Part shown: in pieces, positions 1 to 8,138 of the stretch
Layout of the letters: each line of letters begins with the position of its first letter
Position numbering within the stretch: the first letter of the stretch is position 1
Assembly (NCBI RefSeq): GCF_936925435.1
Contig: NZ_CAKZHQ010000047.1
Coordinates: 1-64,000, forward strand
DNA length: 64,000 nt
Direction: 5' to 3'
Source of the DNA: an uncultured Ramlibacter sp.
Lineage (GTDB): Bacteria; Pseudomonadota; Gammaproteobacteria; Burkholderiales; Burkholderiaceae_C
Notes under the pieces: model-generated
What the model saw: only the letters and a program-made list of their open reading frames with translations
What the model was told of the DNA's origin: nothing
Databases searched by the model: none
Program-made: the position numbers and the translations under genes

Positions 1-77
1 AAGAAGGTCTGCGCTTTGCCATCCGCGAAGGCGGCAAGACCGTCGGCTCGGGTGTGGTTGCAAAGATCCTGGAGTAA
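1..77 (+). CDS. tuf: Elongation factor Tu, C-terminal end (partial)
   Basis: The first bases, read in the frame ending with TAA at 75–77, give the last 24 residues of EF-Tu ([20 protein letters not shown] then KILE). This is the conserved end of domain 3 of the GTPase that delivers aminoacyl-tRNA to the ribosome. The rest lies before the window. It is followed after four bases by rpsJ, whose GGAG ribosome binding site lies over the last Glu codon, so the two are probably co-transcribed, as in other beta-proteobacterial str/S10 blocks. Confidence 0.95.
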   Translation, partial: EGLRFAIREGGKTVGSGVVAKILE

Positions 78-81
78 TCAC

Positions 82-396
82 ATGGCCACGCAACAGAAAA
101 TCCGCATCCGCCTCAAGGCCTTCGACTACAAGCTGATCGACCAGTCGGCCGCCGAGATCGTTGACACTGCCAAGCGCACCGGCGCCATCGTCAAGGGCCC
201 CGTGCCCCTGCCGACGCGCATGAAGCGTTTCGACATCCTGCGTTCGCCGCACGTCAACAAGACCAGCCGCGACCAGTTCGAGATCCGCACGCACCAGCGC
301 CTGATGGACATCGTCGATCCCACGGACAAGACCGTGGACGCCCTGATGAAGCTGGACCTGCCGGCCGGCGTGGACGTCGAGATCAAGCTGCAATAA
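82..396 (+). CDS. rpsJ: 30S ribosomal protein S10
   Basis: This 104-residue protein (usual S10 length about 103) starts [20 protein letters not shown] and contains the family signature with RTHQRLMDI near residues 70–80. S10 sits in the head of the 30S subunit and, with NusB, takes part in antitermination. The frame is open upstream to position 16 inside tuf, but the ATG at 82 matches the family start and has GGAG six to seven bases before it. It follows tuf directly. The next gene, rplC, is over 200 bases away and appears to have its own promoter, so rpsJ may end the tuf transcript or read through. Confidence 0.97.
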   Translation: MATQQKIRIRLKAFDYKLIDQSAAEIVDTAKRTGAIVKGPVPLPTRMKRFDILRSPHVNKTSRDQFEIRTHQRLMDIVDPTDKTVDALMKLDLPAGVDVEIKLQ

Positions 397-424
397 GCCG
401 TTCACGGCTTTTCCAGACGCGGGC

Positions 425-453
425 TTGCCTGAAAAGGCAGTCCGCGTTATAAT
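425..453 (+). promoter_or_regulatory. Sigma-70 promoter for the rplC–rpsQ operon
   Basis: TTGCCT at 425–430 and TATAAT at 448–453 are separated by exactly 17 bases. The -10 is a perfect consensus and the -35 matches four of six. Transcription would begin near 460, about 154 bases before rplC. This is the strongest promoter-like sequence I see in the window and suits a highly expressed ribosomal operon. Confidence 0.75.
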
Positions 454-459
454 TTCAGG

Positions 460-613
460 CTCTGTCCATTTTGGGCAGAGAAAAACGACCTTTCGGGGCG
501 AGCCGCCATTCGTGGTGGATGATTAACCTTCTTTCGCAATGGGCTGCCCTCGGGTGGTTCCGGCAACGCAGAAGCCAATTGCAGCGGCTGCGGCGGAAGT
601 TTTGGAGCAAAAA
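460..613 (+). promoter_or_regulatory. Structured 5' leader of rplC mRNA
   Basis: The untranslated stretch between the predicted start site and rplC can fold. One hairpin pairs 460–467 with 473–480 (eight pairs, one G-U, loop ATTTT). A second pairs 503–508 with 513–518 around a TTCG tetraloop. No U-run follows either, so these are not intrinsic terminators. In gamma-proteobacteria the S10 leader is the target of L4 autoregulation, but there it precedes rpsJ. Whether this leader does the same job is inference. Confidence 0.4.
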
Positions 614-1306
614 ATGAGTCTGAGCAACTCCCTAGGGTTGCTGGGCCGCAAGGTGGGCATGATGCGCCTGTTCACCGATGATGGGGACGCAGTTCCTGTC
701 ACGGTGGTGGATGTGTCGAACAACCGTGTGACCCAGGTCAAAACCCAAGAGAACGACGGCTACGTGGCCCTGCAGGTCACGTTCGGTGCGCGCAAAGCTT
801 CGCGTGTGACCAAGCCGCAAGCCGGCCACCTCGCCAAGGCGGGTGTGGAAGCCGGTGAAGTGATCCAGGAATTCCGCGTCACCGCCGACACCGCTGCCAA
901 GTACGCAGCGGGTGCCACGGTGCCTGCCTCCGACGTGTTTGCTGTGGGCCAGAAGGTCGACGTGCAGGGCACGACGATCGGCAAGGGCTTCGCCGGCACC
1001 ATCAAGCGTCACCACATGAGTTCGCAGCGCGCGTCGCACGGCAACAGCCGTTCGCACAACGTGCCCGGCTCGATTGGTATGGCGCAGGATCCCGGCCGCG
1101 TGTTCCCCGGCAAGCGCATGACCGGTCACCTGGGTGTCGACACCGTCACCACCCAGAACCTGGACATCTTCCGCATTGACGAAGCCCGTCAGCTGCTGCT
1201 GATCCGGGGTGCCGTTCCCGGCTCCAAGGGTGGTTTCGTCACGGTGCGTGCCGCCATCAAGGCCAAGCCTGCCGCCGACACTGCCGCTGCGAAGGGAGCG
1301 AAGTAA
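614..1306 (+). CDS. rplC: 50S ribosomal protein L3
   Basis: This 230-residue L3 folds near the peptidyl transferase centre and helps start 50S assembly. The N-terminus [20 protein letters not shown] and the central [12 protein letters not shown] and [14 protein letters not shown] segments are typical of beta-proteobacterial L3. The glutamine that PrmB methylates in E. coli is kept as Gln158. The frame extends back to 539, but the ATG at 614 has GGAG seven bases upstream and agrees with homologues. It is the first gene of the unit running to rpsQ, and rplD begins immediately after its stop codon. Confidence 0.96.
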   Translation: MSLSNSLGLLGRKVGMMRLFTDDGDAVPVTVVDVSNNRVTQVKTQENDGYVALQVTFGARKASRVTKPQAGHLAKAGVEAGEVIQEFRVTADTAAKYAAGATVPASDVFAVGQKVDVQGTTIGKGFAGTIKRHHMSSQRASHGNSRSHNVPGSIGMAQDPGRVFPGKRMTGHLGVDTVTTQNLDIFRIDEARQLLLIRGAVPGSKGGFVTVRAAIKAKPAADTAAAKGAK

Positions 1307-1927
1307 ATGCAACTCGAACTCCTGAACGACCAGGGCCAGGCCGCGTCCAAGTACGACGCGCCCGAGACCGTGTTCGGCCGTGAATACAACGAAGATCTGG
1401 TGCACCAGATCGTGGTCGCCTTCCAGGCCAATGCCCGTCAGGGCACGCGCGCCCAGAAGGACCGCGAGCAGGTCAAGCACTCGACCAAGAAGCCGTTCAA
1501 GCAAAAGGGAACGGGCCGCGCCCGTGCCGGTATGACGTCCTCGCCCCTGTGGCGCGGCGGCGGCCGGATCTTCCCGAACAGCCCGGACGAGAACTTCACC
1601 CAGAAGATCAACAAGAAGATGTACCGCGCCGGCATGGCCGCCATCTTCTCGCAGCTGGCCCGTGAAGGCCGCCTGGCCGTGGTCGACTCCATCAAGGTGG
1701 ACTCGCCCAAGACCAAGGACCTGGCTGCCAAGTTCAAGGCCATGAACCTTGAATCGGTGCTGGTGATCGCCGAGGAAGTCGACGAAAACCTGTACCTTGC
1801 CTCGCGCAACCTGGTGAACGTGCTCGTCGTCGAGCCGCGTTACGCCGACCCGCTGTCGCTGGTGCACTACAAGAAGGTGCTGGTCACCAAGGGTGCCATC
1901 GACAAGCTCAAGGAGATGTTCGCATGA
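1307..1927 (+). CDS. rplD: 50S ribosomal protein L4
   Basis: This 206-residue L4 has the basic, glycine-rich tunnel loop ([19 protein letters not shown] then [11 protein letters not shown], about residues 45–75) that reaches the exit tunnel beside L22. Its length matches the family. The start codon directly follows the rplC stop, and the last bases overlap rplW by four (ATGA), which indicates coupled translation. In gamma-proteobacteria L4 is the repressor of the S10 operon. A similar role here would act through the leader at 460–613, which is inference. Confidence 0.96.
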   Translation: MQLELLNDQGQAASKYDAPETVFGREYNEDLVHQIVVAFQANARQGTRAQKDREQVKHSTKKPFKQKGTGRARAGMTSSPLWRGGGRIFPNSPDENFTQKINKKMYRAGMAAIFSQLAREGRLAVVDSIKVDSPKTKDLAAKFKAMNLESVLVIAEEVDENLYLASRNLVNVLVVEPRYADPLSLVHYKKVLVTKGAIDKLKEMFA

Positions 1928-2259
1928 GCCGCGTCAATCCCACGCCCGCACAGCGCACGTTCGACGAAGGCCGCTTGATGCAGGTCCTGGTCGCCCCCAT
2001 CGTCTCCGAAAAGGCGACGGCTGTGGCCGACAAGACCAACACCGTGACCTTCAAGGTGTTGCAGAGCGCCACCAAGCCCGAGATCAAGGCCGCCGTTGAA
2101 CTGATGTTCAAGGTCGAGGTCAAGGGTGTCTCCGTGGTCAATACCAAAGGCAAGACCAAGCGCTTCGGCCGCTCGGTGGGCCGCCGCGACAACATTCGCA
2201 AGGCCTACGTGACGCTCAAGCCCGGTCAAGAGCTGAACCTCGCAGGGGAGGCCGCTTAA
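1924..2259 (+). CDS. rplW: 50S ribosomal protein L23
   Basis: This is a 111-residue L23 protein, a docking site for trigger factor and SRP at the exit tunnel. The core reads [20 protein letters not shown], and the late [20 protein letters not shown] basic segment is typical. It begins within the rplD stop (ATGA overlap). The first 17 or so residues ([17 protein letters not shown]) are longer than in E. coli. An internal ATG at 1978 (MQVLVAPI) is the alternative start, but the overlap with rplD favours the longer form. Confidence 0.94.
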   Translation: MSRVNPTPAQRTFDEGRLMQVLVAPIVSEKATAVADKTNTVTFKVLQSATKPEIKAAVELMFKVEVKGVSVVNTKGKTKRFGRSVGRRDNIRKAYVTLKPGQELNLAGEAA

Positions 2260-2261
2260 TC

Positions 2262-3086
2262 ATGGCAGTCATCAAGATGAAACCGACCTCGCCCGGCCAA
2301 CGTGCCGTGGTCAAGGTCTCGCGCGATCACCTGTACAAGGGTGATCCGTATGCGCCGTTGCTGGAACCCCAGATCCAGAAGTCGGGCCGCAACAACAACG
2401 GTCACATCACCACCCGTCACAAGGGCGGTGGCCACAAGCACCACTATCGTGTCGTCGATTTCGTCCGCAACAAGGATGGCATCCCGGCGAAGGTGGAGCG
2501 CGTGGAGTACGACCCGAACCGCACGGCCCACATCGCCCTGGTGGTGTATGCCGACGGCGAGCGCCGTTACATCATCGCCCCGCGTGGCCTGGAAGTCGGC
2601 GCAACGCTGCTGAGCGGTTCGGAAGCCCCGATCCGCGCCGGCAACACGCTGCCGATCCGCAACATCCCGGTGGGTTCGACCATCCACTGCATCGAGCTCA
2701 AGCCCGGTGCAGGTGCGCAGATCGCCCGCTCGGCCGGCACCTCCGCGACGCTGCTGGCGCGCGAAGGCACCTACGCCCAGGTCCGCATGCGTTCCGGTGA
2801 AGTGCGCAAGGTGCACATCGAGTGCCGCGCCACCATCGGCGAAGTCGCCAACGAAGAACACAGCCTGCGCCAGCTCGGCAAGGCCGGTGTGAAGCGCTGG
2901 ATGGGTATTCGCCCGACCGTTCGCGGTGTGGTGATGAACCCGGTCGACCACCCCCATGGCGGTGGTGAAGGCAAGACCGGCGAAGGCCGTCACGCAGTGG
3001 ACCCGTGGGGCAATCTCACCAAGGGCTATCGCACCCGCAACAACAAGCGCACGCAGGTCATGATCGTGTCGCGTCGCAAGAAGTAA
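2262..3086 (+). CDS. rplB: 50S ribosomal protein L2
   Basis: This 274-residue L2 is one of the proteins closest to the peptidyl transferase centre and is needed for subunit association. The C-terminal signature [18 protein letters not shown] (about residues 225–242), which includes the conserved histidine, is intact, and the N-terminal RNA-binding half ([20 protein letters not shown]) is clear. The length equals the E. coli protein within one or two residues. It starts two bases after the rplW stop. Confidence 0.97.
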   Translation: MAVIKMKPTSPGQRAVVKVSRDHLYKGDPYAPLLEPQIQKSGRNNNGHITTRHKGGGHKHHYRVVDFVRNKDGIPAKVERVEYDPNRTAHIALVVYADGERRYIIAPRGLEVGATLLSGSEAPIRAGNTLPIRNIPVGSTIHCIELKPGAGAQIARSAGTSATLLAREGTYAQVRMRSGEVRKVHIECRATIGEVANEEHSLRQLGKAGVKRWMGIRPTVRGVVMNPVDHPHGGGEGKTGEGRHAVDPWGNLTKGYRTRNNKRTQVMIVSRRKK

Positions 3087-3097
3087 GGGGATAGCAA

Positions 3098-3376
3098 ATG
3101 ACTCGCTCTCTCAAAAAGGGTCCTTTCGTTGACCACCATCTGGTGGCCAAGGCCGACAAGGCCGTGACGACTAAGGACAAAAAGCCGATCAAGACCTGGT
3201 CGCGCCGCTCCATGATCCTGCCCGAATTCATCGGGCTGACGATCGCCGTGCACAACGGCAAGCAGCACGTCCCGGTCTATATCACCGACCAGATGGTGGG
3301 CCACAAGCTGGGCGAATTCGCCCTGACGCGCACCTTCAAGGGTCACCCCGCGGACAAAAAAGTCCAGAAGAAGTAA
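3098..3376 (+). CDS. rpsS: 30S ribosomal protein S19
   Basis: This is a 92-residue S19, exactly the usual length. It begins [15 protein letters not shown] and carries the signature [19 protein letters not shown] near residues 62–80. S19 forms a heterodimer with S13 in the 30S head near the A site. The upstream AAGGGGATAG gives a good ribosome binding site in the 11-base gap after rplB. Confidence 0.97.
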   Translation: MTRSLKKGPFVDHHLVAKADKAVTTKDKKPIKTWSRRSMILPEFIGLTIAVHNGKQHVPVYITDQMVGHKLGEFALTRTFKGHPADKKVQKK

Positions 3377-3385
3377 GGAAAGACC

Positions 3386-3715
3386 ATGGAAACACGTGCA
3401 GTCCTCAGGGGTGTCCGTCTGTCGGTCGACAAGGGCCGGCTCGTCGCCGACCTGATCCGCGGCAAGAAGGTGGATCAGGCTCTCAACGTTCTGGAATTCA
3501 CCCAGAAAAAAGCCGCCGTCATCATCAAGAAGGTGCTGGAGTCCGCAATTGCGAACGCCGAGCACAACGACGGCGCCGACATCGACGAACTGAAGGTCAA
3601 GACCATCTACGTCGAGCAGGGCGCGACGCTCAAGCGCTTCACTGCGCGGGCCAAGGGCCGCGGCAACCGTATCAGCAAGCCCACGTGCCATGTGTACGTG
3701 ACGGTCGGCAACTAA
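3386..3715 (+). CDS. rplV: 50S ribosomal protein L22
   Basis: This is a 109-residue L22. The long beta-hairpin that lines the exit tunnel corresponds to residues about 78–98 ([19 protein letters not shown]), followed by the conserved [12 protein letters not shown] end. Changes in this loop give macrolide resistance in other bacteria, and the loop here looks like wild type. A GGAAAG ribosome binding site precedes the ATG in the nine-base gap after rpsS. Confidence 0.96.
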   Translation: METRAVLRGVRLSVDKGRLVADLIRGKKVDQALNVLEFTQKKAAVIIKKVLESAIANAEHNDGADIDELKVKTIYVEQGATLKRFTARAKGRGNRISKPTCHVYVTVGN

Positions 3716-3727
3716 CAGGCGAAGACT

Positions 3728-4633
3728 ATGGGACAGAAAATCCATCCTACTGGCTTTCGCCTGTCGGTGAGCCGCAACTGGGCCAGCCGCTGGTACGCCA
3801 ACAACCGTGACTTCGCCGGCATGCTGGCCGAAGACATCAAGGTGCGCGAGTACCTCAAGGCCAAGCTCAAGAATGCCGCCGTTTCGCGCGTCATCATCGA
3901 GCGTCCCGCCAAGAGCGCCCGCATCACCATATACTCGGCACGTCCGGGCGTGGTGATCGGCAAGAAGGGCGAAGACATCGAAGCGCTCAAGAAAGAGCTC
4001 GCCAAGCGCCTGGGCGTGCCGGTGGCAGTCAACATCGAAGAAGTGCGCAAGCCCGAAATCGATGCCAAGCTGATCGCCGACTCGATCACCCAGCAGCTGG
4101 AAAAGCGCATCATGTTCCGCCGCGCGATGAAGCGTGCCATGCAGAACGCGATGCGCCTGGGCGCTCAGGGCATCAAGATCATGTCGTCGGGCCGCCTCAA
4201 CGGCATCGAAATCGCACGTTGCGAGTGGTACCGCGAAGGTCGCGTGCCGCTTCACACCCTGCGCGCAGACATCGACTACGGCACCTCGGAAGCCAAGACC
4301 ACCTACGGCGTCATTGGCGTCAAAGTCTGGGTCTACAAGGGTGACACCCTCGGCCGTGGCGATGCGCCCGCCGTGGAGACCCCGCGTCCTGAAGAAGAGC
4401 GCCGCCCGCGTGGCCCGCGTCGCGATGGCCGTCCGGGTGAACGCCCGACCGGCGACCGCCGTGGTCCCGCTCCCCGCCGCCCCGCAGCTGGTGCAGGCAA
4501 TGTCGCTCCGGCTGACGGCAGCGACAAGCCCGCAGAAGCAACGACAGGTGCCGATGCACCGAAAACTACCGTTAAGCGCGTCCGCAAGGCAGCCGCGCCG
4601 GCAGCTCCCGCTGCCGACGGTAAAGGAGAATAA
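3728..4633 (+). CDS. rpsC: 30S ribosomal protein S3 with long C-terminal tail
   Basis: S3 shapes the mRNA entry channel. The type II KH domain is present with its GKKG loop at residues 78–81, and the C-terminal S3 domain ends near residue 215 ([13 protein letters not shown]). At 301 residues the protein is about 70 longer than E. coli S3 (233). The extra tail, residues about 220–301, is rich in Arg, Pro, Ala and Gly and looks disordered. Similar tails occur in related beta-proteobacteria. The gene lies 12 bases after rplV and two before rplP. Confidence 0.95.
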   Translation: MGQKIHPTGFRLSVSRNWASRWYANNRDFAGMLAEDIKVREYLKAKLKNAAVSRVIIERPAKSARITIYSARPGVVIGKKGEDIEALKKELAKRLGVPVAVNIEEVRKPEIDAKLIADSITQQLEKRIMFRRAMKRAMQNAMRLGAQGIKIMSSGRLNGIEIARCEWYREGRVPLHTLRADIDYGTSEAKTTYGVIGVKVWVYKGDTLGRGDAPAVETPRPEEERRPRGPRRDGRPGERPTGDRRGPAPRRPAAGAGNVAPADGSDKPAEATTGADAPKTTVKRVRKAAAPAAPAADGKGE

Positions 4634-4635
4634 AC

Positions 4636-5052
4636 ATGCTGCAACCCGCTCGCCGCAAATACCGCAAAGAGCAGAAGGGCCGCAATACCGGCGTCGCCAC
4701 CCGAGGCAACTCGGTGGCATTCGGCGACTTTGGCCTCAAGTGCACCGACCGCGGCCGTCTGACGGCCCGCCAGATCGAAGCCGCGCGTCGCGCGATTTCC
4801 CGTCACGTCAAGCGTGGCGGCCGCATCTGGATCCGTGTGTTCCCCGACAAGCCGATCTCCCACAAGCCCGCTGAAGTGCGGATGGGTAACGGCAAGGGCA
4901 ACCCCGAGTACTACGTCGCCGAAATCCAGCCCGGCAAGGTGGTGTTCGAGATCGTCGGCGTGCCCGAAGAGCTCGCGCGCGAAGCGTTCAAGCTGGCTGC
5001 TGCCAAGCTGCCGCTGCGCACGACCTTCGTCAGCCGCATGATCGGCTCGTAA
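4636..5052 (+). CDS. rplP: 50S ribosomal protein L16
   Basis: This 138-residue L16 organises the A-site tRNA elbow region of the 50S subunit. It starts [17 protein letters not shown] and carries both signatures: near residue 60 ([20 protein letters not shown], shared with L10e) and near 80 ([14 protein letters not shown]). The length is two residues above E. coli. It begins two bases after the rpsC stop. Confidence 0.97.
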   Translation: MLQPARRKYRKEQKGRNTGVATRGNSVAFGDFGLKCTDRGRLTARQIEAARRAISRHVKRGGRIWIRVFPDKPISHKPAEVRMGNGKGNPEYYVAEIQPGKVVFEIVGVPEELAREAFKLAAAKLPLRTTFVSRMIGS

Positions 5053-5069
5053 TTCAGGAGTGATGACAA

Positions 5070-5276
5070 ATGAAAGCTACTGAACTGCGCCAGAAAGACG
5101 TTGCCGGCCTCGAGGCCGAGGTCAAAGAGCTGCAAAAGGCCCACTTCGGCCTGCGCATGCAAAAGGCCACGCAACAGTTGAACAACACCGGTACGCTGCG
5201 CGCCACGCGCCGTGACATCGCCCGCGCCAAGACCATCCTCGCCCAAAAGCAGGCTGAGTCCAAGGCCGCCAAGTAA
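5070..5276 (+). CDS. rpmC: 50S ribosomal protein L29
   Basis: This small 68-residue L29 is an antiparallel pair of helices at the exit tunnel next to L23. The signature [20 protein letters not shown] falls at residues 38–57. CAGGAG in the 17-base gap after rplP is a strong ribosome binding site. Confidence 0.95.
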   Translation: MKATELRQKDVAGLEAEVKELQKAHFGLRMQKATQQLNNTGTLRATRRDIARAKTILAQKQAESKAAK

Positions 5277-5285
5277 GGAAGCACC

Positions 5286-5555
5286 ATGACTGAAGCCAAG
5301 ACTTCCCTGAAGCGCACCCTGATCGGCAAGGTTGTGAGCGACAAGCGCACCAAGACCGTCACGGTCCTGGTCGAGCGCCGCGTCAAGCACGAGCTGTACG
5401 GCAAGATCGTTGCCAAGTCGAGCAAGTACCACGCCCATGACGAAAAGGGCGAGTACCACCTCGGCGACGTGATCGAGATCACCGAGAGCCGCCCGATCTC
5501 CAAGACCAAGAACTGGGTCGCGACCCGCCTGGTGGAGAAGGCCGCAGCGGTTTAA
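5286..5555 (+). CDS. rpsQ: 30S ribosomal protein S17
   Basis: This 89-residue S17 is a primary 16S rRNA-binding OB-fold protein. It shows [20 protein letters not shown] near the N-terminus and the conserved [18 protein letters not shown] near the C-terminus. It is the last gene of the unit: a strong intrinsic terminator follows, and the spc genes (rplN, rplX and so on) that follow rpsQ in many proteobacteria are absent here. Confidence 0.96.
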   Translation: MTEAKTSLKRTLIGKVVSDKRTKTVTVLVERRVKHELYGKIVAKSSKYHAHDEKGEYHLGDVIEITESRPISKTKNWVATRLVEKAAAV

Positions 5556-5615
5556 TTCCCGCCTGCGCCCAAGCCCAAAACGTCAAACGGCGTTCTGGGT
5601 CGGCAAGACTCCCCG

Positions 5616-5648
5616 AAACGACCCACAATGTGGGTCGTTTTTCTTTTT
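5616..5648 (+). terminator. Intrinsic terminator after rpsQ, with possible antiterminator
   Basis: An 11-base-pair stem pairs 5616–5626 with 5630–5640 around an AAT loop and is followed by TTCTTTTT. The U-run is followed at once by the GGAG of the next gene. Upstream, TGGGTCG at 5596–5602 is identical to part of the 3' arm and could pair with CGACCCA at 5619–5625. That pairing would exclude the terminator, an attenuator-like layout. The competing helix is shorter, so termination should be the default. Confidence 0.85.
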
Positions 5649-5659
5649 GGAGCGCACAA

Positions 5660-6166
5660 ATGATCAAAGTCGGCGACACCCTTCCTGCCACCACTCTGCA
5701 GGAGTACTCTGAGGTCGAAGGCAACGGCTGCAGCATCGGCCCGAACCCTGTCGATGTGGCCAAGGCCACGGCGGGCAAGACCATCGCGCTGTTCGCCCTA
5801 CCCGGCGCCTTCACGCCGACCTGCTCGGCCAAGCACGTGCCCGGCTACGTCGAGAAGGCCGAGGAGCTCAAGAAGGCCGGCGTCGACGAGATCTGGTGCG
5901 TCAGCGTCAACGACGCCTTCGTCATGGGCGCCTGGGCCCGTGAGCAAAAGACCGGCACCAAGGTGCGCATGCTGGCCGACGGCAGCGGTGACTTCGCCAA
6001 GGCCACCGGCCTGACGCTGGACCTGACCGCGCGTGGCATGGGCCTGCGCAGCAACCGCTATTCCATGCTGGTCAAGGACGGCAAGGTGGCTTCGCTCAAC
6101 GTCGAGGCCCCGGGCAAGTTCGAGGTCAGCGATGCCACCACCCTGCTGGGCCAGGCCACCGCCTGA
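5660..6166 (+). CDS. Peroxiredoxin of the Prx5 type
   Basis: This 168-residue cytosolic thiol peroxidase reduces hydrogen peroxide and organic peroxides. The Prx5 hallmark PGAFTPTCS is at about residues 48–56, with the peroxidatic cysteine at its end and the conserved VNDAFVMGAW downstream. Proteins of this class usually depend on glutaredoxin/glutathione or thioredoxin, and no partner is fused here. An in-frame ATG at 5630 lies inside the terminator stem. The ATG at 5660 fits homologues and has TTGGAG ten bases before it. I see no separate clear promoter, so expression may come from readthrough of the rpsQ terminator. Confidence 0.9.
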   Translation: MIKVGDTLPATTLQEYSEVEGNGCSIGPNPVDVAKATAGKTIALFALPGAFTPTCSAKHVPGYVEKAEELKKAGVDEIWCVSVNDAFVMGAWAREQKTGTKVRMLADGSGDFAKATGLTLDLTARGMGLRSNRYSMLVKDGKVASLNVEAPGKFEVSDATTLLGQATA

Positions 6167-6177
6167 GTGCCGCGAAT

Positions 6178-6225
6178 GCTCCTGTTTTGATAGCTGCTCA
6201 AGCCCATTTGACGGGGGCTTGGGCC
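6178..6225 (+). repeat. Dispersed 48-base repeat, copy R1 (intergenic)
   Basis: This is the reference copy of a repeat found five, perhaps six, times in the window. It begins GCTCCTGTTTTGATAGC and ends GGGGGCTTGGGCC. The inner part can pair 6196–6205 with 6215–6224 as a ten-base-pair hairpin. It lies between two convergent genes, prx and the acetyltransferase, and could serve as a 3' end structure, although no U-run follows. Its best match is copy R4 inside the aminotransferase gene. Confidence 0.7.
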
Positions 6226-6235
6226 ATCCAGGGCT

Positions 6236-6709
6236 TCAGATGTCGGCCTTGAGGTAGTGCGCCCCGGCAATCGGGTTGTGGTAGTAGGGCGGGATGGCGC
6301 AAAAGCCCAGGTCTTCGTACAGCGCACGCGCCGCCTCCATGTCGTCCAGCGTGTCCAGCAGCACGCAGGCATAGTCCGCCTGCCGTGCCGCATCGAGCGC
6401 GGCCTCGGCCAGCTGCCGGCCCAGGCCCAGGCCGCGGAAGGCCTTGCGCACATAGAGTCGCTTCATCTCGGCAGCATTGGGGTAGTCTGCCGTGTCCAGG
6501 GGGCGCAGGGCACAGCAACCCGCCAAAGCGCCGTCCACAGTGGCCAGCAACAAGGTTCCGCGCGGCGCCTGGTAGTCGCCGGGCAGGCCTGCGAGCTCCT
6601 GGTCGAACTGCTGGAAGCACAGATCCACGCCCAGGCCTTGCGCATATTCGCGGAAGATGCCGCGCACCGTTTCCAGCTCCTCGGGAGAGGCGGGCGTGGA
6701 CAACTGCAC
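6236..6709 (-). CDS. GNAT-family N-acetyltransferase
   Basis: This predicted acetyl-CoA-dependent N-acetyltransferase has about 157 residues. The acetyl-CoA loop motif V-R-x-x-x-R-G-x-G-L-G (VRKAFRGLGLGRQLAEAAL) is clear, followed by LLDTLDDMEAARALYEDLGF, the usual C-terminal beta-alpha segment. The substrate cannot be told. The start is uncertain: the only upstream ATG is at 6826, inside the cytochrome gene, and without a good ribosome binding site. The GTG used here and two TTG codons just upstream are the alternatives. It lies downstream of cytochrome b561 on the same strand. Confidence 0.8.
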   Translation of the reverse strand: MQLSTPASPEELETVRGIFREYAQGLGVDLCFQQFDQELAGLPGDYQAPRGTLLLATVDGALAGCCALRPLDTADYPNAAEMKRLYVRKAFRGLGLGRQLAEAALDAARQADYACVLLDTLDDMEAARALYEDLGFCAIPPYYHNPIAGAHYLKADI

Positions 6710-6773
6710 CAGGGGGCGGGAGGGCTTGTTCAAGCGCAAAGCTGGAAGATGGGCGCTCCAGTTTAGCCGCTTG

Positions 6774-7445
6774 CTAGGCCACGGCGGGGTTGCGCACCAG
6801 CCACCACACCAGCACAGCGCAGACACCCAGCACCGCCAGCGCCAGCAGGCGCGGGCCTGTGCCGTCGCGCGAGGACGGCACGGCGTGGGCGACGGCCTTG
6901 TCGCCGGTCAGCATGGGCCGCACCAGGTTGTCTTTCTTGCGCAGCAGGTAGTAAAGGATGGCAGCTACATGCAGCACGACCAGGGCGATCAACACCCACT
7001 GGCCGACCTGCTTGTGGTACCAGGTCGCCAGCAGTCCCTGGCCCGTGGAAACCAGTCGGTTGAGCGGGCCGGTGAAGCCGATCTCGTCGTCGCTGACCAG
7101 GCCGGTGGCCACCTGGGCCAGCAGGAAGACCAGCATGGCGAAGACCGAGCCGGCGCCCAGCGGGTTGTGGCCGACCAGGTGGTCAGGGTGCGGCCGGCCG
7201 CGCAGGTGGTTGAAGACGCTGGCCGGGGAATAGAGGAAGGCGGCAAAGCGCGACCAGCGGCCGCCGATGAAGCCCCAGACGATGCGAAACAGCAGCAGCG
7301 CCAGCACCGTGTACCCAAGCCGGGCATGCCATTCGATCCAGGAGCCCGGCGCGTAGGCGGTGGCCAGCAGGCCCAGGACGCAGGCCGCCAGGGCCCAGTG
7401 GAACAGGCGTGTGGGCAGGTCCCAGACACGGACGGTGTTGCGCAT
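6774..7445 (-). CDS. Cytochrome b561-family di-haem membrane protein
   Basis: This 223-residue inner-membrane protein resembles the cytochrome b subunit of hydrogenases and b561 proteins. It opens VRVWDLPTRLFHWALAACVL, in which His16 is a likely haem ligand. More candidate histidines are in EWHARLGY, WYHKQVGQW and VVLHVAA, within about five hydrophobic segments. Such proteins pass electrons between quinones and c-type cytochromes. A c'-type cytochrome gene lies divergently 172 bases away, a pairing that suggests they are redox partners. Confidence 0.85.
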   Translation of the reverse strand: MRNTVRVWDLPTRLFHWALAACVLGLLATAYAPGSWIEWHARLGYTVLALLLFRIVWGFIGGRWSRFAAFLYSPASVFNHLRGRPHPDHLVGHNPLGAGSVFAMLVFLLAQVATGLVSDDEIGFTGPLNRLVSTGQGLLATWYHKQVGQWVLIALVVLHVAAILYYLLRKKDNLVRPMLTGDKAVAHAVPSSRDGTGPRLLALAVLGVCAVLVWWLVRNPAVA

Positions 7446-7617
7446 GTGTTTCCCTCGTTGTGGCCCATGACGGGCTCTGATTTTGCTTGGATGGCGAAGC
7501 CGCCAACGGATTAGTAGATTCCCTGAGACCGAAGGTTCCCGCAGAACTTTTACGGATTCTGGCTATCCTCAAAGCGGGACCCCAGAGATTTTCAACGACC
7601 CACGAAGAAGGAACACC

Positions 7618-8070
7618 ATGAAATCCATCGCATCGTTTGCCCTTGCCGCCGCGGTCTGCGCGTTTGCCGCCCCGGCCTCGGCGCAGTTCGCCAAACCGGA
7701 GGACGCCGTCAAATACCGCCAGAGCGCGCTGTTCGTCATGGCGCAGCACTTCGGCCGCATCGGCGCCATGGCCAATGGCCGTGTCCCCTACGACGCCAAG
7801 GCAGCGGTGGACAACGCCGAGGTCGTGGCCGACATGGCCAAGCTGCCCTGGGCCGGCTTTGGCGCTGGTACCGACAAGATCTCCAAGGCCGCCAAGCCGG
7901 AAATCTGGACCGAACAGGCCAAGTTCAAGGAGCACAACGAGAAGCTGGTGGGCGAGACCGCCAAGCTGCTGGCCGCGGCCAAGACCAACAATCTGGACAA
8001 CCTGAAGTCCGCTTTCGGCGCCACCGCCGGCACCTGCAAGGCCTGCCACGACGCGTTCCGCAACATCTGA
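7618..8070 (+). CDS. Periplasmic cytochrome c' / c556-type protein
   Basis: The 150-residue precursor has a signal peptide (cleavage probably after APASA at about residue 22). A single CKACH haem site lies near the C-terminus (GTCKACHDAFRNI, residues about 138–150), as in the four-helix cytochrome c'/c556 family. The start is the ATG at 7618, just before the signal peptide, with AAGAAGGAACACC as leader, although the frame is open further up. It is divergent from cytochrome b561. Members bind NO or CO or act in electron transfer, and the function here is not certain. Confidence 0.88.
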   Translation: MKSIASFALAAAVCAFAAPASAQFAKPEDAVKYRQSALFVMAQHFGRIGAMANGRVPYDAKAAVDNAEVVADMAKLPWAGFGAGTDKISKAAKPEIWTEQAKFKEHNEKLVGETAKLLAAAKTNNLDNLKSAFGATAGTCKACHDAFRNI

Positions 8071-8094
8071 CGCGCCGCCCCGGCGCGCAAAAGA

Positions 8095-8118
8095 AAAGGC
8101 CCGCAATCGCGGGCCTTT
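8095..8118. terminator. Bidirectional hairpin terminator
   Basis: AAAGGCCCGC at 8095–8104 pairs with GCGGGCCTTT at 8109–8118 around an AATC loop. Short T and A runs at the ends serve both the cytochrome c gene on the plus strand and the convergent TlpA-like gene. Confidence 0.8.
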
Positions 8119-8138
8119 GTGCATGCGGCGCAGCGTGC

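Noticed and set aside
539..613. N-terminal extension of L3 from the ATG at 539
   Set aside because: L3 proteins begin near [15 protein letters not shown], the extension is alanine-rich and unlike any L3, and 614 has the better ribosome binding site.
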